Source: WQUF01 sp031549885 (GTDB lineage Bacteria; Bacillota; Clostridia; Clostridiales; Clostridiaceae). From it: a DNA stretch of 47,344 bases. The stretch's first letter is position 1. Every line of letters starts with the position of its first letter. The position numbers and the translations under genes were made by a program. Below are positions 16,604-25,454 of the stretch, one piece after another. The stretch is from NCBI GenBank assembly GCA_031549885.1, contig JAVBPD010000134.1, positions 1-47,344 of the forward strand, written 5' to 3'. Under the pieces are notes generated by a model that searched no databases, was not told the DNA's origin, and saw only the letters and a list, made by a program, of their open reading frames with translations.

Positions 16604-17503
16604 GTGGAACTTAAAAATTTTGATGATTTGAAAAATATTGGTTTTAAAAAAGAAAGTAAAACCATTGTAGTTGCGGCAGCTCATGATAAATATACCCTAA
16701 AAGCGTTATTTGATGCTATGGATGAGATGCCGCTTGAATATATTCTTGTTGGAAATGCAACTAAGATTTATGAAATAGCAAAAAGTTTAGGAAGAGAAGT
16801 TTTAGAAGAAAGAGTTTTTAATTCAATGAATGATGATGAAATTGCTTTTAGAGCTGTTGAACTTATTAGAGATGGCATTGGCGACGTTCTCATGAAAGGA
16901 ATGATAAAAACAGGAACACTTTTAAATGCTGTAGCAAATAAAGAAACAGGTATTGGCAAAGGCGGGATGATGTCTCATGTTGCAGTGATAGAATCTCCTG
17001 ATTACCATAAACTTTTATTTATTACAGATGGTGGTATGTGCCCGCATCCAGATATTATTCAAAAAGAGGAGATTGTTAAAAATGCTATTGATTTTCTTCA
17101 TAAATTAGGTTATGAAAATCCTTATGTAGCAGTGCTTGCCGCAGTCGAAACAGTTAATGAAAAAATGCAAGAGACTGTTGATGCTAAAGAGCTTGAAACT
17201 AAAAGCTTAAATGGTGATTTTGGATCCTGTGTTTTAGAAGGGCCTTTATCAATAGATATTGCTATAAGTAAAGAATCTGCCGCAATAAAAGGTGTTGAAA
17301 GCAGAGTTTCTGGAAATGCAGATATCTTAATTTGTGATTGTATTTCCACTGGAAATATTTTTACAAAAAGTCTTATTTATTTAGGAAATGCACGTATGGC
17401 CGGCTGTATAGTAGGAGCAAAGGTACCTATTATACTGGTTTCTAGAGGATCAAGTGATGATGAAAAGAAGCTTTCAATTATTTTAAGTTTAGTAGTTAAT
17501 TAA
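16604..17503 (+). CDS. ptb: Phosphate butyryltransferase / phosphate acyltransferase
   Basis: Ptb converts butyryl-CoA and phosphate to butyryl phosphate and CoA, normally followed by butyrate kinase to make ATP in butyrate fermentation. At 299 aa it has the usual Ptb length. Family phrases are DVLMKGMIKTGTLLNAV, HVAVIESP, LFITDGGM and the Gly/Ala-rich DFGSCVLEGPLS region (quoted in parts). The start is GTG with a GAAAGAAGTGAT site. There is no buk-like gene nearby and a terminator follows directly, so this copy is monocistronic. It may be a second paralog using branched or other acyl-CoAs. The family call is secure; the butyryl specificity is inferred. Confidence 0.85.
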   Translation: MELKNFDDLKNIGFKKESKTIVVAAAHDKYTLKALFDAMDEMPLEYILVGNATKIYEIAKSLGREVLEERVFNSMNDDEIAFRAVELIRDGIGDVLMKGMIKTGTLLNAVANKETGIGKGGMMSHVAVIESPDYHKLLFITDGGMCPHPDIIQKEEIVKNAIDFLHKLGYENPYVAVLAAVETVNEKMQETVDAKELETKSLNGDFGSCVLEGPLSIDIAISKESAAIKGVESRVSGNADILICDCISTGNIFTKSLIYLGNARMAGCIVGAKVPIILVSRGSSDDEKKLSIILSLVVN

Positions 17504-17542
17504 AAATATGAGTGGTTTATATAAAGTAAGCCACTCATATTT
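17504..17542. terminator. Bidirectional terminator
   Basis: A perfect 12-bp stem, AAATATGAGTGG (17504-17515) with CCACTCATATTT (17531-17542), lies between the convergent ptb and WxL genes. Confidence 0.9.
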
Positions 17543-20021
17543 ATGGTGCATTTATTAAGTTCCAATTAATTGTTGTGGAGTATTCAACATAAGAATAAGC
17601 ATCAGTTAAATTTAAATATAGCAATATACCTTCATCATCTTTCCACTCTATTGGTATTATTGATGTGGAACTTGTAATATATTCAAAGACCTTTAGCGGT
17701 GATGAACTTAAAGGAATTATGTTCTTATCATTATCTATGTACACTAAACTATTAGGAAGAGTATGGCCATTTGAAGTAGAAAGTGGTTCTTCTATAGATG
17801 CAGTTAACATCCACTTTTGCCCAGGAAATCTTGTGTCAGAAACTTCAAATCTAAAATGGTCTCTTTTAATTAAAGAGTAATTTGAAGAAATCTTTGTAGT
17901 TTTAAAACTAAATATCGAGGGAATTATTTTAAACTTTAGTTCACCAGTTTCAATTATCTGTGTATTTATTGTTTTTGTTAAGGTTCCAATTTTTAAAATT
18001 GAAGAATAGCTGCCAACTTGAGAATTTTTAGATAAATTTGTGGAATCAACTATAATATCCTTTGTTAAATCACTTCCTGTTAATATATCAATGGCATGTG
18101 CAAATGAATGTTCTAAAATAAAGTTATTAATATCATCTTCAAAATAATAAAGAGCTATCAAAGATTCAGTAAAATCCAATGCGCTAAATGCAATATTTTC
18201 ATATATGCTATAATTTCCATCGTTAATGAATATAGGAACTATTATTATGTTATCATTTCCTCCATTATCGGTTAAGGTGACTTCACAAGTTGTAAAGCCC
18301 ACATCATACATATTTGGATATTTTGTTATTTTTTTTATGATACCTTGACTTAATGTTCCATCAGAATTATCTTTAACATCAGCAATTAAATCATCAGGAT
18401 TGTTTGTAAAGGGAGAGTTAACAGTTAAGACTTGATTTTTAGGATTAGCTGTTGGTTTAATGGTGTCTAAAACAGTTATGAAAGGAGATGTATCGGTTAA
18501 ATAATTGTAATTTACTTGTATTTGAATTTTTGTATATGGCTTAAAAGATTTATTAATTGCAAAGTTTCCGTTTTCATCTGCTTGAACTACATTGCTATAT
18601 TGCCAAGATGTATTACTACCTTCATTATAGTAAAGCCGTACATAAGAAGATGGCGCTGTAATACCTATAATCATTGTAGTTATATCCGTTACTGGAGTAT
18701 TTATATAGGTATCTAAGCTTCCTATTGAAAGCACTTTATTATTTTTAAAATTTAAATTTCCACCATAAGTAACATCGCTTGGTAGAGAAAATGCGCCAGT
18801 TGTATAGCCATCTATTGGAATTGAAGTAGTTATTAAATTTCCACTAGCAGTTTGAATATGTTCAAGCGGTGTATCTGTAAAATCTCCATTTCCAGGTGTA
18901 TTCCAACAGTTTATAGTTTTTACATTATTTATATTAATTGTGTTTGATGAACGATTGTATATTAATCTTTCTGTAGAAGATGGCCCAGCATATAATAAGA
19001 CGCTTTTAGGTTGATTCATTATTATTCTGCCTCCATTCATGGTTAATATAGGATCAGTTGCCTTATATGATCTAAGGCTTAAACATGAATTTTTTTCTAA
19101 AGCTAAATTTGAAGCAACAGCTAAAAGGCTATATGAATTGCCATTTGGAGAGTTCACATCTAAAATTGAGTTTTCACCTAAACTAAATGATTTAAAATAT
19201 CCATTAGAAGAGGTAAAACCGCAACCACCACTATAAGTCATTGTACAATAAACTTTTGCATTATTTCCTATAGAAACATCTGTAGTGGAAGATGAGGAAT
19301 AAACGACGCCATATATTGAAACTGAAGATATATTTACACGAGAATTATCTTGAACGGTAAATGACCTTCCTGTGCTACTTCCATGAAGATAGAAAATAGC
19401 ATTGCTACCAGATAATTTATTGATGTTTAAATTACCTGAGATATTCACAGTATTTGCTTCTACAGCTTCTTCCACAGGGCTTGATCCAGATATATACCTA
19501 TCAATAGTAATATCATTGTTTCCAAGAAAAATTGCATTTCCAGAAACATTGTATAAAAGTTGAGGTCCCTTATAATTAACATTTTCAAATGTAGTTGTAA
19601 CATTTGATTGAGAATCTGATACAGGATTAATTCCATAATAATTTTTGCCTATTATATTAATATTTTTAAAATATATGTTTTTTGTTTTACTGTTAGTGCT
19701 GTACACATATATATTATTAGTCCAATCAGTAGCTAACGTTTCGGTTATTGTGTACCTTGTACCTAAATTATTGGGATTTTCACCACATATTGTTATGCTA
19801 GCTTTATTGCTATTTATTCTTGCAGTACTAAGGTTTATATCTGCCCCTAAATAGATATTAATAACTCCATTGTCTGAGGCAATTGCATCAATTAATTCTG
19901 CATCATTGTAAACTATTCTGCTAGTTGCATCTAGTTGAATATATCCATAAATGCGCAAATTATTAAAAGATGATCCAAATAATATAAAAATTGTGATCAT
20001 GATTTTTAAAAAATTTTTCAT
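17541..20021 (-). CDS. Secreted WxL-domain surface protein with beta-helix and Ig-like regions
   Basis: This 826-aa exported protein has an N-terminal signal (MKNFLKIMITIFILFGSSF). A long region of short hydrophobic/Asn-rich repeats follows, resembling right-handed beta-helix (pectate-lyase-like adhesive) domains. Next comes an Ig-like domain beginning near DTIKPTANPKN. The C terminus is a WxL domain: the first motif is SDTRFPGQKWML (Trp737) and the second is STTINWNL (Trp820), with the protein ending six residues later. WxL domains bind peptidoglycan non-covalently in Enterococcus and Lactobacillus. I choose ATG 20021 because AAGGTGA precedes it; the longer frame to 20075 lacks a site. None of the usual WxL-cluster partners (DUF916 or LPXTG proteins) is adjacent. 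Confidence 0.82.
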   Translation of the reverse strand: MKNFLKIMITIFILFGSSFNNLRIYGYIQLDATSRIVYNDAELIDAIASDNGVINIYLGADINLSTARINSNKASITICGENPNNLGTRYTITETLATDWTNNIYVYSTNSKTKNIYFKNINIIGKNYYGINPVSDSQSNVTTTFENVNYKGPQLLYNVSGNAIFLGNNDITIDRYISGSSPVEEAVEANTVNISGNLNINKLSGSNAIFYLHGSSTGRSFTVQDNSRVNISSVSIYGVVYSSSSTTDVSIGNNAKVYCTMTYSGGCGFTSSNGYFKSFSLGENSILDVNSPNGNSYSLLAVASNLALEKNSCLSLRSYKATDPILTMNGGRIIMNQPKSVLLYAGPSSTERLIYNRSSNTININNVKTINCWNTPGNGDFTDTPLEHIQTASGNLITTSIPIDGYTTGAFSLPSDVTYGGNLNFKNNKVLSIGSLDTYINTPVTDITTMIIGITAPSSYVRLYYNEGSNTSWQYSNVVQADENGNFAINKSFKPYTKIQIQVNYNYLTDTSPFITVLDTIKPTANPKNQVLTVNSPFTNNPDDLIADVKDNSDGTLSQGIIKKITKYPNMYDVGFTTCEVTLTDNGGNDNIIIVPIFINDGNYSIYENIAFSALDFTESLIALYYFEDDINNFILEHSFAHAIDILTGSDLTKDIIVDSTNLSKNSQVGSYSSILKIGTLTKTINTQIIETGELKFKIIPSIFSFKTTKISSNYSLIKRDHFRFEVSDTRFPGQKWMLTASIEEPLSTSNGHTLPNSLVYIDNDKNIIPLSSSPLKVFEYITSSTSIIPIEWKDDEGILLYLNLTDAYSYVEYSTTINWNLINAP

Positions 20022-20191
20022 TTTGTCACCTTGAAAATACATATACTGTTCTATTAATGAGATTATTTTTTTCAAAAAAAGGTGCTTATAATAAATATAT
20101 ATCTAATTTTATTATTCTCATTTTTGAAAATTTAATAAGCATATTTTACCAATTTTAAAATTTTTTATTGCTGTTTATTTTCAATCTTTTA

Positions 20192-20953
20192 TTATTTTAG
20201 CAAATATTTATCAGTAAACATTTTTATTTTTTTCCAGTATCCAATTGGATCTACAATAGATGAGTATCCATGACCTGCTCCCTTTACTATGAATAAGTCT
20301 TTTTCACTTAAACATGCTTCATATAAATCATAACACATTTTAATTGGTATGAGTTTATCATCATCGCTGTGTATAAATAAAATTGGAATTTTTGATTTTT
20401 TAACTTGTTTGATGGGCTTTGCATCTGTTAGGAAATACCCATTTTTAATTTTTGAAACAAAATTAACTATTTGCGCTACTGGAAATACAATTAATGAATT
20501 TATTTTTTTGATTTTATTTTTAGCAATTTTATAGGCATCAGAATAAGCGCAATCTGATATTATGCATTTTATATTTTTAGGCAAAGTTTCACTTAAAGTG
20601 CATAACACAGTGGCTCCTCCCATGGAAACTCCAAATAAGGTAATTTCACATTCTTTATCTATTTTAATTATCTCATTAATAAAATTTATAATATCAAGCC
20701 TATCATGCCATCCCATGCCAATGTAATTGCCCTCACTTAAACCATGGCCTCTACAATCTGGAGCTATTATATTAAACTTAAGCTTAAAGAAATTTATTAT
20801 ATAAGATTCCATAAAGTCAGCATTGCATTTATATCCATGTACTATGATAACCCATTTTTTTGTATAACTTTTTTGTTTATATAAATGAGCGTTTAAAGAA
20901 AGATTATCAAAAGATTTAATTTTAATTTGAAGTTTATTTATCATAGGTAACAA
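20192..20953 (-). CDS. Alpha/beta hydrolase
   Basis: This serine hydrolase of about 250 aa could act on esters, amides or peptides in the cytoplasm. It shows the oxyanion-loop phrase VHGYKCN, the DCRGHGLSEG strand-turn and the nucleophile elbow GVSMGGATV. A later acid comes in FIHSDDDKLIP and the catalytic His in GAGHGYS. It is the last gene of a minus-strand unit behind two WYL regulators (9-bp gap). The start is TTG 20953 (two bases after AGGTG), or ATG 20944, which is 11 bases from it. The substrate is unknown, and its placement with transcription factors and RtcB is unexplained. Confidence 0.87.
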   Translation of the reverse strand: MLPMINKLQIKIKSFDNLSLNAHLYKQKSYTKKWVIIVHGYKCNADFMESYIINFFKLKFNIIAPDCRGHGLSEGNYIGMGWHDRLDIINFINEIIKIDKECEITLFGVSMGGATVLCTLSETLPKNIKCIISDCAYSDAYKIAKNKIKKINSLIVFPVAQIVNFVSKIKNGYFLTDAKPIKQVKKSKIPILFIHSDDDKLIPIKMCYDLYEACLSEKDLFIVKGAGHGYSSIVDPIGYWKKIKMFTDKYLLK

Positions 20954-20962
20954 AACACCTGC

Positions 20963-21928
20963 TTAAACATATTTATTAAACAACTCATATTGAGCATTAA
21001 TCTTGTCTTTTATCATTTTTAAAAAGCTTTCTGGACCTAATACCTTTATAACAGGTCCAAAACCTAAAATTCGCATTAATAGTTCTGATTCATCTTCTTT
21101 ATCATAATAAATTTTACAAAGGTACCTATTTTTTTCCTCATTAAACTCTGTCTCTTTTTCCCAAGATGCAAATTGAAGCATGCACCTTTCTAATGCATTT
21201 CTCTCTTCTGAAATTTCTAAAACAATGGGCTCATTTTTAAAAGCCATGGCATGCAAATTTTTTAATGAAATAAAAGGATCATATAAAATTTCTATGTTTT
21301 TGATTTTAGATATGTCTAATGTAGCCTTTTCTTGATTATTTCCATTTATTTTTTCTGAAAGAAGTCTAAATTTATCATCTTTTTGAGAGTAACATATTTT
21401 CCATGGTATAAATATGCTTTTTAAAGTGCTATCCTTAAGATCTTCATATTCAATTAACAAAGGAGTATTTGTTTTACAAAAATTTAAAACCTTTTTAAAA
21501 TTGTATCTGTATATTTCATCATCATAATTGTCACCATCTAAAGCTTTTTCAAATATATGAAAATCTTCTTTGTAAAATAAAGGATCTGTGTTTTTTAATA
21601 AATCAAGCAAACTTATAATTTCACTATTTGATATAAAGAGCAATATTCTTTTATCTAATAGAAGGGTTTTAAGCCATGACTTTTCAAGATTTGTTAAAGG
21701 CCTTTTAAACTCTGAAAAATCAATTTTAGAGTAGTATTTATTGTCTTTTTTATAAAGAAAGCCCCATTCTAAAAATAATTTTGGAACCATGTGAAAAGAA
21801 GTATCAAAAAAGGCATCTTTATTGAGAGTTTCATATATTTCATCCTTTGTAATTCCAAAGCTTGCTTTTTCTAAAATTGTAGATATAACTGTATAATAAC
21901 ATCCATATACTTCTGAAAAAAGTTCCAT
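20963..21928 (-). CDS. WYL-domain transcriptional regulator (second of a pair)
   Basis: This 321-aa protein looks like a WYL-family regulator. It has an N-terminal winged-helix-like region (about residues 1-65), a WYL fold in the middle where the motif is relaxed (IPWKICYSQKDDKFRLLS, about 150-170), and a C-terminal WCX-like segment. WYL domains sense ligands, often nucleic-acid-related, and control DNA-damage or defence genes. It starts 11 bp after the first WYL gene, and ATG follows AGGAAA. A PafB/PafC-like arrangement of two unequal WYL proteins acting as a heterodimer is plausible by analogy. The family call is moderate because the WYL residues themselves are diverged. Confidence 0.75.
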   Translation of the reverse strand: MELFSEVYGCYYTVISTILEKASFGITKDEIYETLNKDAFFDTSFHMVPKLFLEWGFLYKKDNKYYSKIDFSEFKRPLTNLEKSWLKTLLLDKRILLFISNSEIISLLDLLKNTDPLFYKEDFHIFEKALDGDNYDDEIYRYNFKKVLNFCKTNTPLLIEYEDLKDSTLKSIFIPWKICYSQKDDKFRLLSEKINGNNQEKATLDISKIKNIEILYDPFISLKNLHAMAFKNEPIVLEISEERNALERCMLQFASWEKETEFNEEKNRYLCKIYYDKEDESELLMRILGFGPVIKVLGPESFLKMIKDKINAQYELFNKYV

Positions 21929-21939
21929 AATGTTTTCCT

Positions 21940-23157
21940 CTATTTTTCATATATTTTTTTAAGTTTTTCTATATCATTATAAAATCTTTCAATAACAGAT
22001 TTATTTGTTCCTTCAAATGCTAAAATCCTGCCAGTAAAGGTTTTAATCCATGGGGATATGTCATTTGAATCAAAGAGCTCTTTAGTATATAAAAAAATGT
22101 TGTTTTTAAGCCTTATTAATTCGCCGCCTTGCCCTTCTCTTTCAATTTTTTTAATAATATGATTTTCATTTTCTTCGTCTATAAATAATTTCATGCATAT
22201 AATTTCAAGTCGCCTTTTTCCTCCAAAGCTTACACCCCAAACCTTATTTAAATTATCATTAAGCTTTTGTCTTACCATATCAAAATCTTCATAAATTTTA
22301 TCAAAGCATATATTTTTAATGTAGTCTAACCTATAATTAAAAAACCTGTTAGTTTTTTGTTTATAAACGCATAAATAACGCCTTCCAGTATATGCTCCAA
22401 CGAATATTTTAAGTGGTACCCCTTCATAAATAGATACATAGCCAGTTCTAGAGTTTTGATTTTCAAATATTATTGAGTAATTTTTTCTTATAGCGGTTAA
22501 TATTTCTAGAAGAATTAAATCATCTAAAGCATGAGCTATAAATTGATGCTTAAAAACAAATAAACTATTTTCTTTTTTATAAAGATCTAAAATAAAGCTT
22601 CCTATTTCTCCAAAGGGCATAGCTCCTTGAAAAAAACTTATTGCATCAAATAAATTTGGGTAAAATTTAAAAATATCTTCAGCATTGTTTATTTGATACA
22701 TTATATTTTTACCTTGATTAAAGGAAATTAATAAACCATTTTTTGTATATTCAACACATTTATTTCTAACTGTTTGAATATCAAAGGTGTGGTTTGTTTT
22801 AAGAGATATTTCATTTGTAACTTGTGAAATTGTATAGGGAGTTTTTAATAAATTTAAAATATAAAAATGAAGCATAATATCATTAGAAGTAAAAGATTTT
22901 GATTTAAAGGCCGCATAAAGTGGATTTATTGGTATTTTAGAACAATCAAGAGATATGAATGATTTTTTTTTATTATTTTTATATTCCCATTTCATATATT
23001 CTCCCATGTAACTTGCAATTCTTCTCTTCTCATTGTCATAAGACCTATATGATTTTTTAGTAAAGTCCTCTCTGTGTTTAAAGCCATAAATATAGAAATC
23101 TCTCATAAAGTCACGTATCTTATCAAATTTTTTTATAAGCTCTGAGAATACAGCCAT
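21940..23157 (-). CDS. WYL-domain transcriptional regulator (first of a pair)
   Basis: This 405-aa protein has an N-terminal DNA-binding region, a WYL core (VPLKIFVGAYTGRRYLCVYKQ, about residues 255-275, where YLCVY is the WYL-like strand) and a C-terminal WCX segment (WGVSFGGKRRLEI onward). It is the promoter-proximal gene of the three-gene minus-strand unit. It is divergent from rtcB across 117 bp, an arrangement typical of a regulator controlling its neighbour. Ligand and operator are unknown; an ATGACTT inverted repeat lies in the shared intergenic region. An AAGGGTGG site precedes the ATG. Confidence 0.8.
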   Translation of the reverse strand: MAVFSELIKKFDKIRDFMRDFYIYGFKHREDFTKKSYRSYDNEKRRIASYMGEYMKWEYKNNKKKSFISLDCSKIPINPLYAAFKSKSFTSNDIMLHFYILNLLKTPYTISQVTNEISLKTNHTFDIQTVRNKCVEYTKNGLLISFNQGKNIMYQINNAEDIFKFYPNLFDAISFFQGAMPFGEIGSFILDLYKKENSLFVFKHQFIAHALDDLILLEILTAIRKNYSIIFENQNSRTGYVSIYEGVPLKIFVGAYTGRRYLCVYKQKTNRFFNYRLDYIKNICFDKIYEDFDMVRQKLNDNLNKVWGVSFGGKRRLEIICMKLFIDEENENHIIKKIEREGQGGELIRLKNNIFLYTKELFDSNDISPWIKTFTGRILAFEGTNKSVIERFYNDIEKLKKIYEK

Positions 23158-23196
23158 AAAAATACCACCCTTAATGAAATTCGCAAAGTTTTTTAT

Positions 23197-23243
23197 ATGA
23201 CTTATTTAAATATCGTTGATACTATAATATCATAAGAAGTCAT
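23197..23243. promoter_or_regulatory. Inverted repeat in the WYL/rtcB divergent promoter region
   Basis: ATGACTT (23197-23203) and AAGTCAT (23237-23243) are perfect inverted copies. They flank a TATAAT-like -10 candidate for rtcB (23223-23228). The spacing of 33 bases between arms could allow two dimers to bind. Operator function is inferred from position only. Confidence 0.4.
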
Positions 23244-23274
23244 TAAAATAAATTTGATGAAGGAGATGAAATAT

Positions 23275-24507
23275 ATGTTTGTTATTTCAAATGAAAAAAC
23301 AAGACTTCCAATAAAAGTATGGTTAAAGAGTGAAAGTGATATAGAGGAGAGCTGCTTAGAGCAGGCATATAATCTTTCTAATCTGCCTTTCATCTATAAA
23401 TGGGTTTCATTAATGCCTGATACACATACAGGAATGGGAATGCCTATTGGTGGAGTTATTGCAACTGAAAATGTTATAATTCCAAATGCTGTTGGAGTTG
23501 ATATCGGTTGTGGCATGGCATTTGTGGGCACTGATATACCTGTTTATGAAATTAAAAATATTGAAACTGGAAATGGAAATTTAATTCAAGCTATAGTAGG
23601 GGATATACTTAGAAATATCCCACTTGGTTTTAATCATCATAAGAATGTACAACCATCTTTTGTGCTTGATAAAGCGCTTCTTGAAATGGAAAAATATGAA
23701 AACAACGTTGAATTATTAGGACAAATTGATGCAGGGTATTATCAAATAGGAACTCTTGGAGGAGGAAATCACTTTATCGAGCTTCAAGAAGATGATAATG
23801 GAAACCTTGGCATAATGATTCATTCTGGAAGCAGAAATTTTGGAAAGCAAATTTGTGATTATTTTAATCATATTGCAAGGGATTTAAATGAGAAATGGCA
23901 TACATCTGTTCCTTTAAGCCATAGGCTAGCATTTCTTCCTTTAGATATAAAAGAAGGGAAGGAGTATGTAAATTGGATGAACCTTGCTCTTGATTTTGCT
24001 TACGAAAATAGGTCAAGCATGATGTATAAATCCAAGTCCATTTTAGAAAAATGGATGGGAAAATATACTAATATAAGTTTTGAATATAAAGAAGAGATAA
24101 ATTGTCATCACAATTATGCAGCTATTGAGAATCACTATGGAAAAAATGTATGGGTACATAGAAAGGGTGCCACGCGCGCAAGAGAAGGAGAGCTTGTTGT
24201 TATACCTGGTGCTATGGGGTCTTTTAGCTATGTTGCCATAGGACTTGGAAATGAAGCAAGCTTTAAATCGTCTTCTCATGGAGCTGGGCGAAAGTATTCA
24301 AGAAAAGCTGCCATTAAGAATTTTTCGGTTGAGAAAGTCATTACTGACCTTAATGCTCAAGGTGTTGTACTTGGAAAGCATAATAAAAAGGATGTGGCTG
24401 AAGAAAGCAGATTTGCTTATAAAGATATTGATGAAGTGATGGAAAATCAATTAGATTTAGTAAAACAAGTAAAGAAATTAAAGACTATTGGGGTTGTTAA
24501 GGGATAA
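23275..24507 (+). CDS. rtcB: RtcB-family RNA ligase
   Basis: RtcB joins RNA 2',3'-cyclic phosphate or 3'-phosphate ends to 5'-OH ends using GTP and Mn2+. The 410-aa product matches the E. coli enzyme in length. It has the metal-binding Cys79 in DIGCGM, the metal-site blocks GGGNHFIEL and HSGSRNFG, the HHNYAAIENH and HRKGATRA segments, and the guanylated His335 in SSSHGAGR. All key residues appear present, so it should be active. I start at ATG 23275, with AAGGAG 9 bases upstream; a longer frame starts at 23254. No archease gene is adjacent. It is monocistronic, ended by a large palindrome, and divergent from two WYL regulators. Confidence 0.93.
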   Translation: MFVISNEKTRLPIKVWLKSESDIEESCLEQAYNLSNLPFIYKWVSLMPDTHTGMGMPIGGVIATENVIIPNAVGVDIGCGMAFVGTDIPVYEIKNIETGNGNLIQAIVGDILRNIPLGFNHHKNVQPSFVLDKALLEMEKYENNVELLGQIDAGYYQIGTLGGGNHFIELQEDDNGNLGIMIHSGSRNFGKQICDYFNHIARDLNEKWHTSVPLSHRLAFLPLDIKEGKEYVNWMNLALDFAYENRSSMMYKSKSILEKWMGKYTNISFEYKEEINCHHNYAAIENHYGKNVWVHRKGATRAREGELVVIPGAMGSFSYVAIGLGNEASFKSSSHGAGRKYSRKAAIKNFSVEKVITDLNAQGVVLGKHNKKDVAEESRFAYKDIDEVMENQLDLVKQVKKLKTIGVVKG

Positions 24508-24526
24508 AAGAATAATAAAATGCTAT

Positions 24527-24560
24527 AAAAGCTTACTTAGTTTAAACTAAATAAGCTTTT
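24527..24560 (+). terminator. Terminator of rtcB
   Basis: A 34-nt near-perfect palindrome (AAAAGCTTACTTAGTTT with AAACTAAATAAGCTTTT, one mismatch) is followed by GTTTTG. Confidence 0.8.
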
Positions 24561-24628
24561 GTTTTGTAGCCTTAAATTATGTATAATACTTTTTTAAATG
24601 AGAATTAATTTTAAATTATTGATTTATA

Positions 24629-24826
24629 CTAATTACAAAATGGGCATGATTTATTTGCTGGTATTGTTTTGCCGCATTTTTCGCATTTTTTTACTTGGTT
24701 TGTTATATATTTAAACTCATGAACATTAGAATCAGCTGTTAGCGTACTTCCAAATGTATCAACCATTTGAAAAAGTGACAAAAGTAAAAATGTAAATGTT
24801 GTAATAATTATTTTTTTTCTCATCAT
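24629..24826 (-). CDS. Small secreted or anchored protein with C-terminal zinc ribbon
   Basis: This 65-aa protein has an N-terminal hydrophobic signal or anchor (about residues 3-24) and a C-terminal four-Cys knuckle KCEKCGKTIPANKSCPFC. This CxxC-x9-CxxC spacing fits a zinc ribbon. The double ATG at 24826 follows GGAGGG. It lies 20 bp after the Ig-like secreted gene on the same strand, so the two probably form an operon. The family is not recognised; an exported zinc ribbon is unusual, and the helix could instead be a membrane anchor with the ribbon inside. Confidence 0.7.
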   Translation of the reverse strand: MMRKKIIITTFTFLLLSLFQMVDTFGSTLTADSNVHEFKYITNQVKKCEKCGKTIPANKSCPFCN

Positions 24827-24846
24827 AAACCCTCCAAAATATTTTC

Positions 24847-25233
24847 TTAAGCTTTTTCGCCTAGAATTCCAGAATATGAAGTTTCGTTTCCATTTGCGTC
24901 AACTTGAATTGCAATTCCTAAGTCTCCAATTTGAGGCGGTGGATCACAAATTACAGACCACAACCCATCTGGTCCAACTGTAGTAGTATATGTTGCATTT
25001 CCTAAATAGAATGTGATGCTAGCACCAGGTTGACCAGAACCTGTAACTTCACCTGTTACAGTATTACCAGTTAATAGCATAACAGAAGCTGGAGCACCAT
25101 CACAAAGTAGTTTATCATTTGAAAAACTGGATATGTAATTTAATCCTAATGTATTAGCATATACATTAATTGGTAAATAGAAAGAAAAAGTTAATATAAT
25201 TGAAAGTAAGAAAAGTAGATATTTTTTATTCAT
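24847..25233 (-). CDS. Secreted single Ig-like domain protein
   Basis: This 128-aa exported protein has a signal peptide (about residues 1-27, ending VYA). It is followed by one bacterial Ig-like domain: TGEVTGSGQPGASITFYLG, then TTVGPDGLWSV, the common pattern of Ig-like repeats in bacterial surface proteins. I choose ATG 25233 because GGAGGT lies just before it; the upstream in-frame ATG at 25245 overlaps that site. There is no anchor or sorting motif. A role in adhesion or as a polysaccharide-binding module is possible; nothing specific can be said. Confidence 0.75.
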   Translation of the reverse strand: MNKKYLLFLLSIILTFSFYLPINVYANTLGLNYISSFSNDKLLCDGAPASVMLLTGNTVTGEVTGSGQPGASITFYLGNATYTTTVGPDGLWSVICDPPPQIGDLGIAIQVDANGNETSYSGILGEKA

Positions 25234-25454
25234 AAAAACCTCCATAAAATTAAATTTAATTTACCTTCGAAGCTAGTATTGGTTATAAATGGAAAATTAT
25301 GCAATGTTTATTTAAATTTTTATTTTTTAATACTTTTATTTTAAGGCTAATGTTTTACTTTATTTTGCATTAGTTATAGTATTTAAAAGAAAACTAATAT
25401 ATAATTTTTATAAACACTTGTAAATGAGCTTATAATAATACTTTTGAAAGGAAT

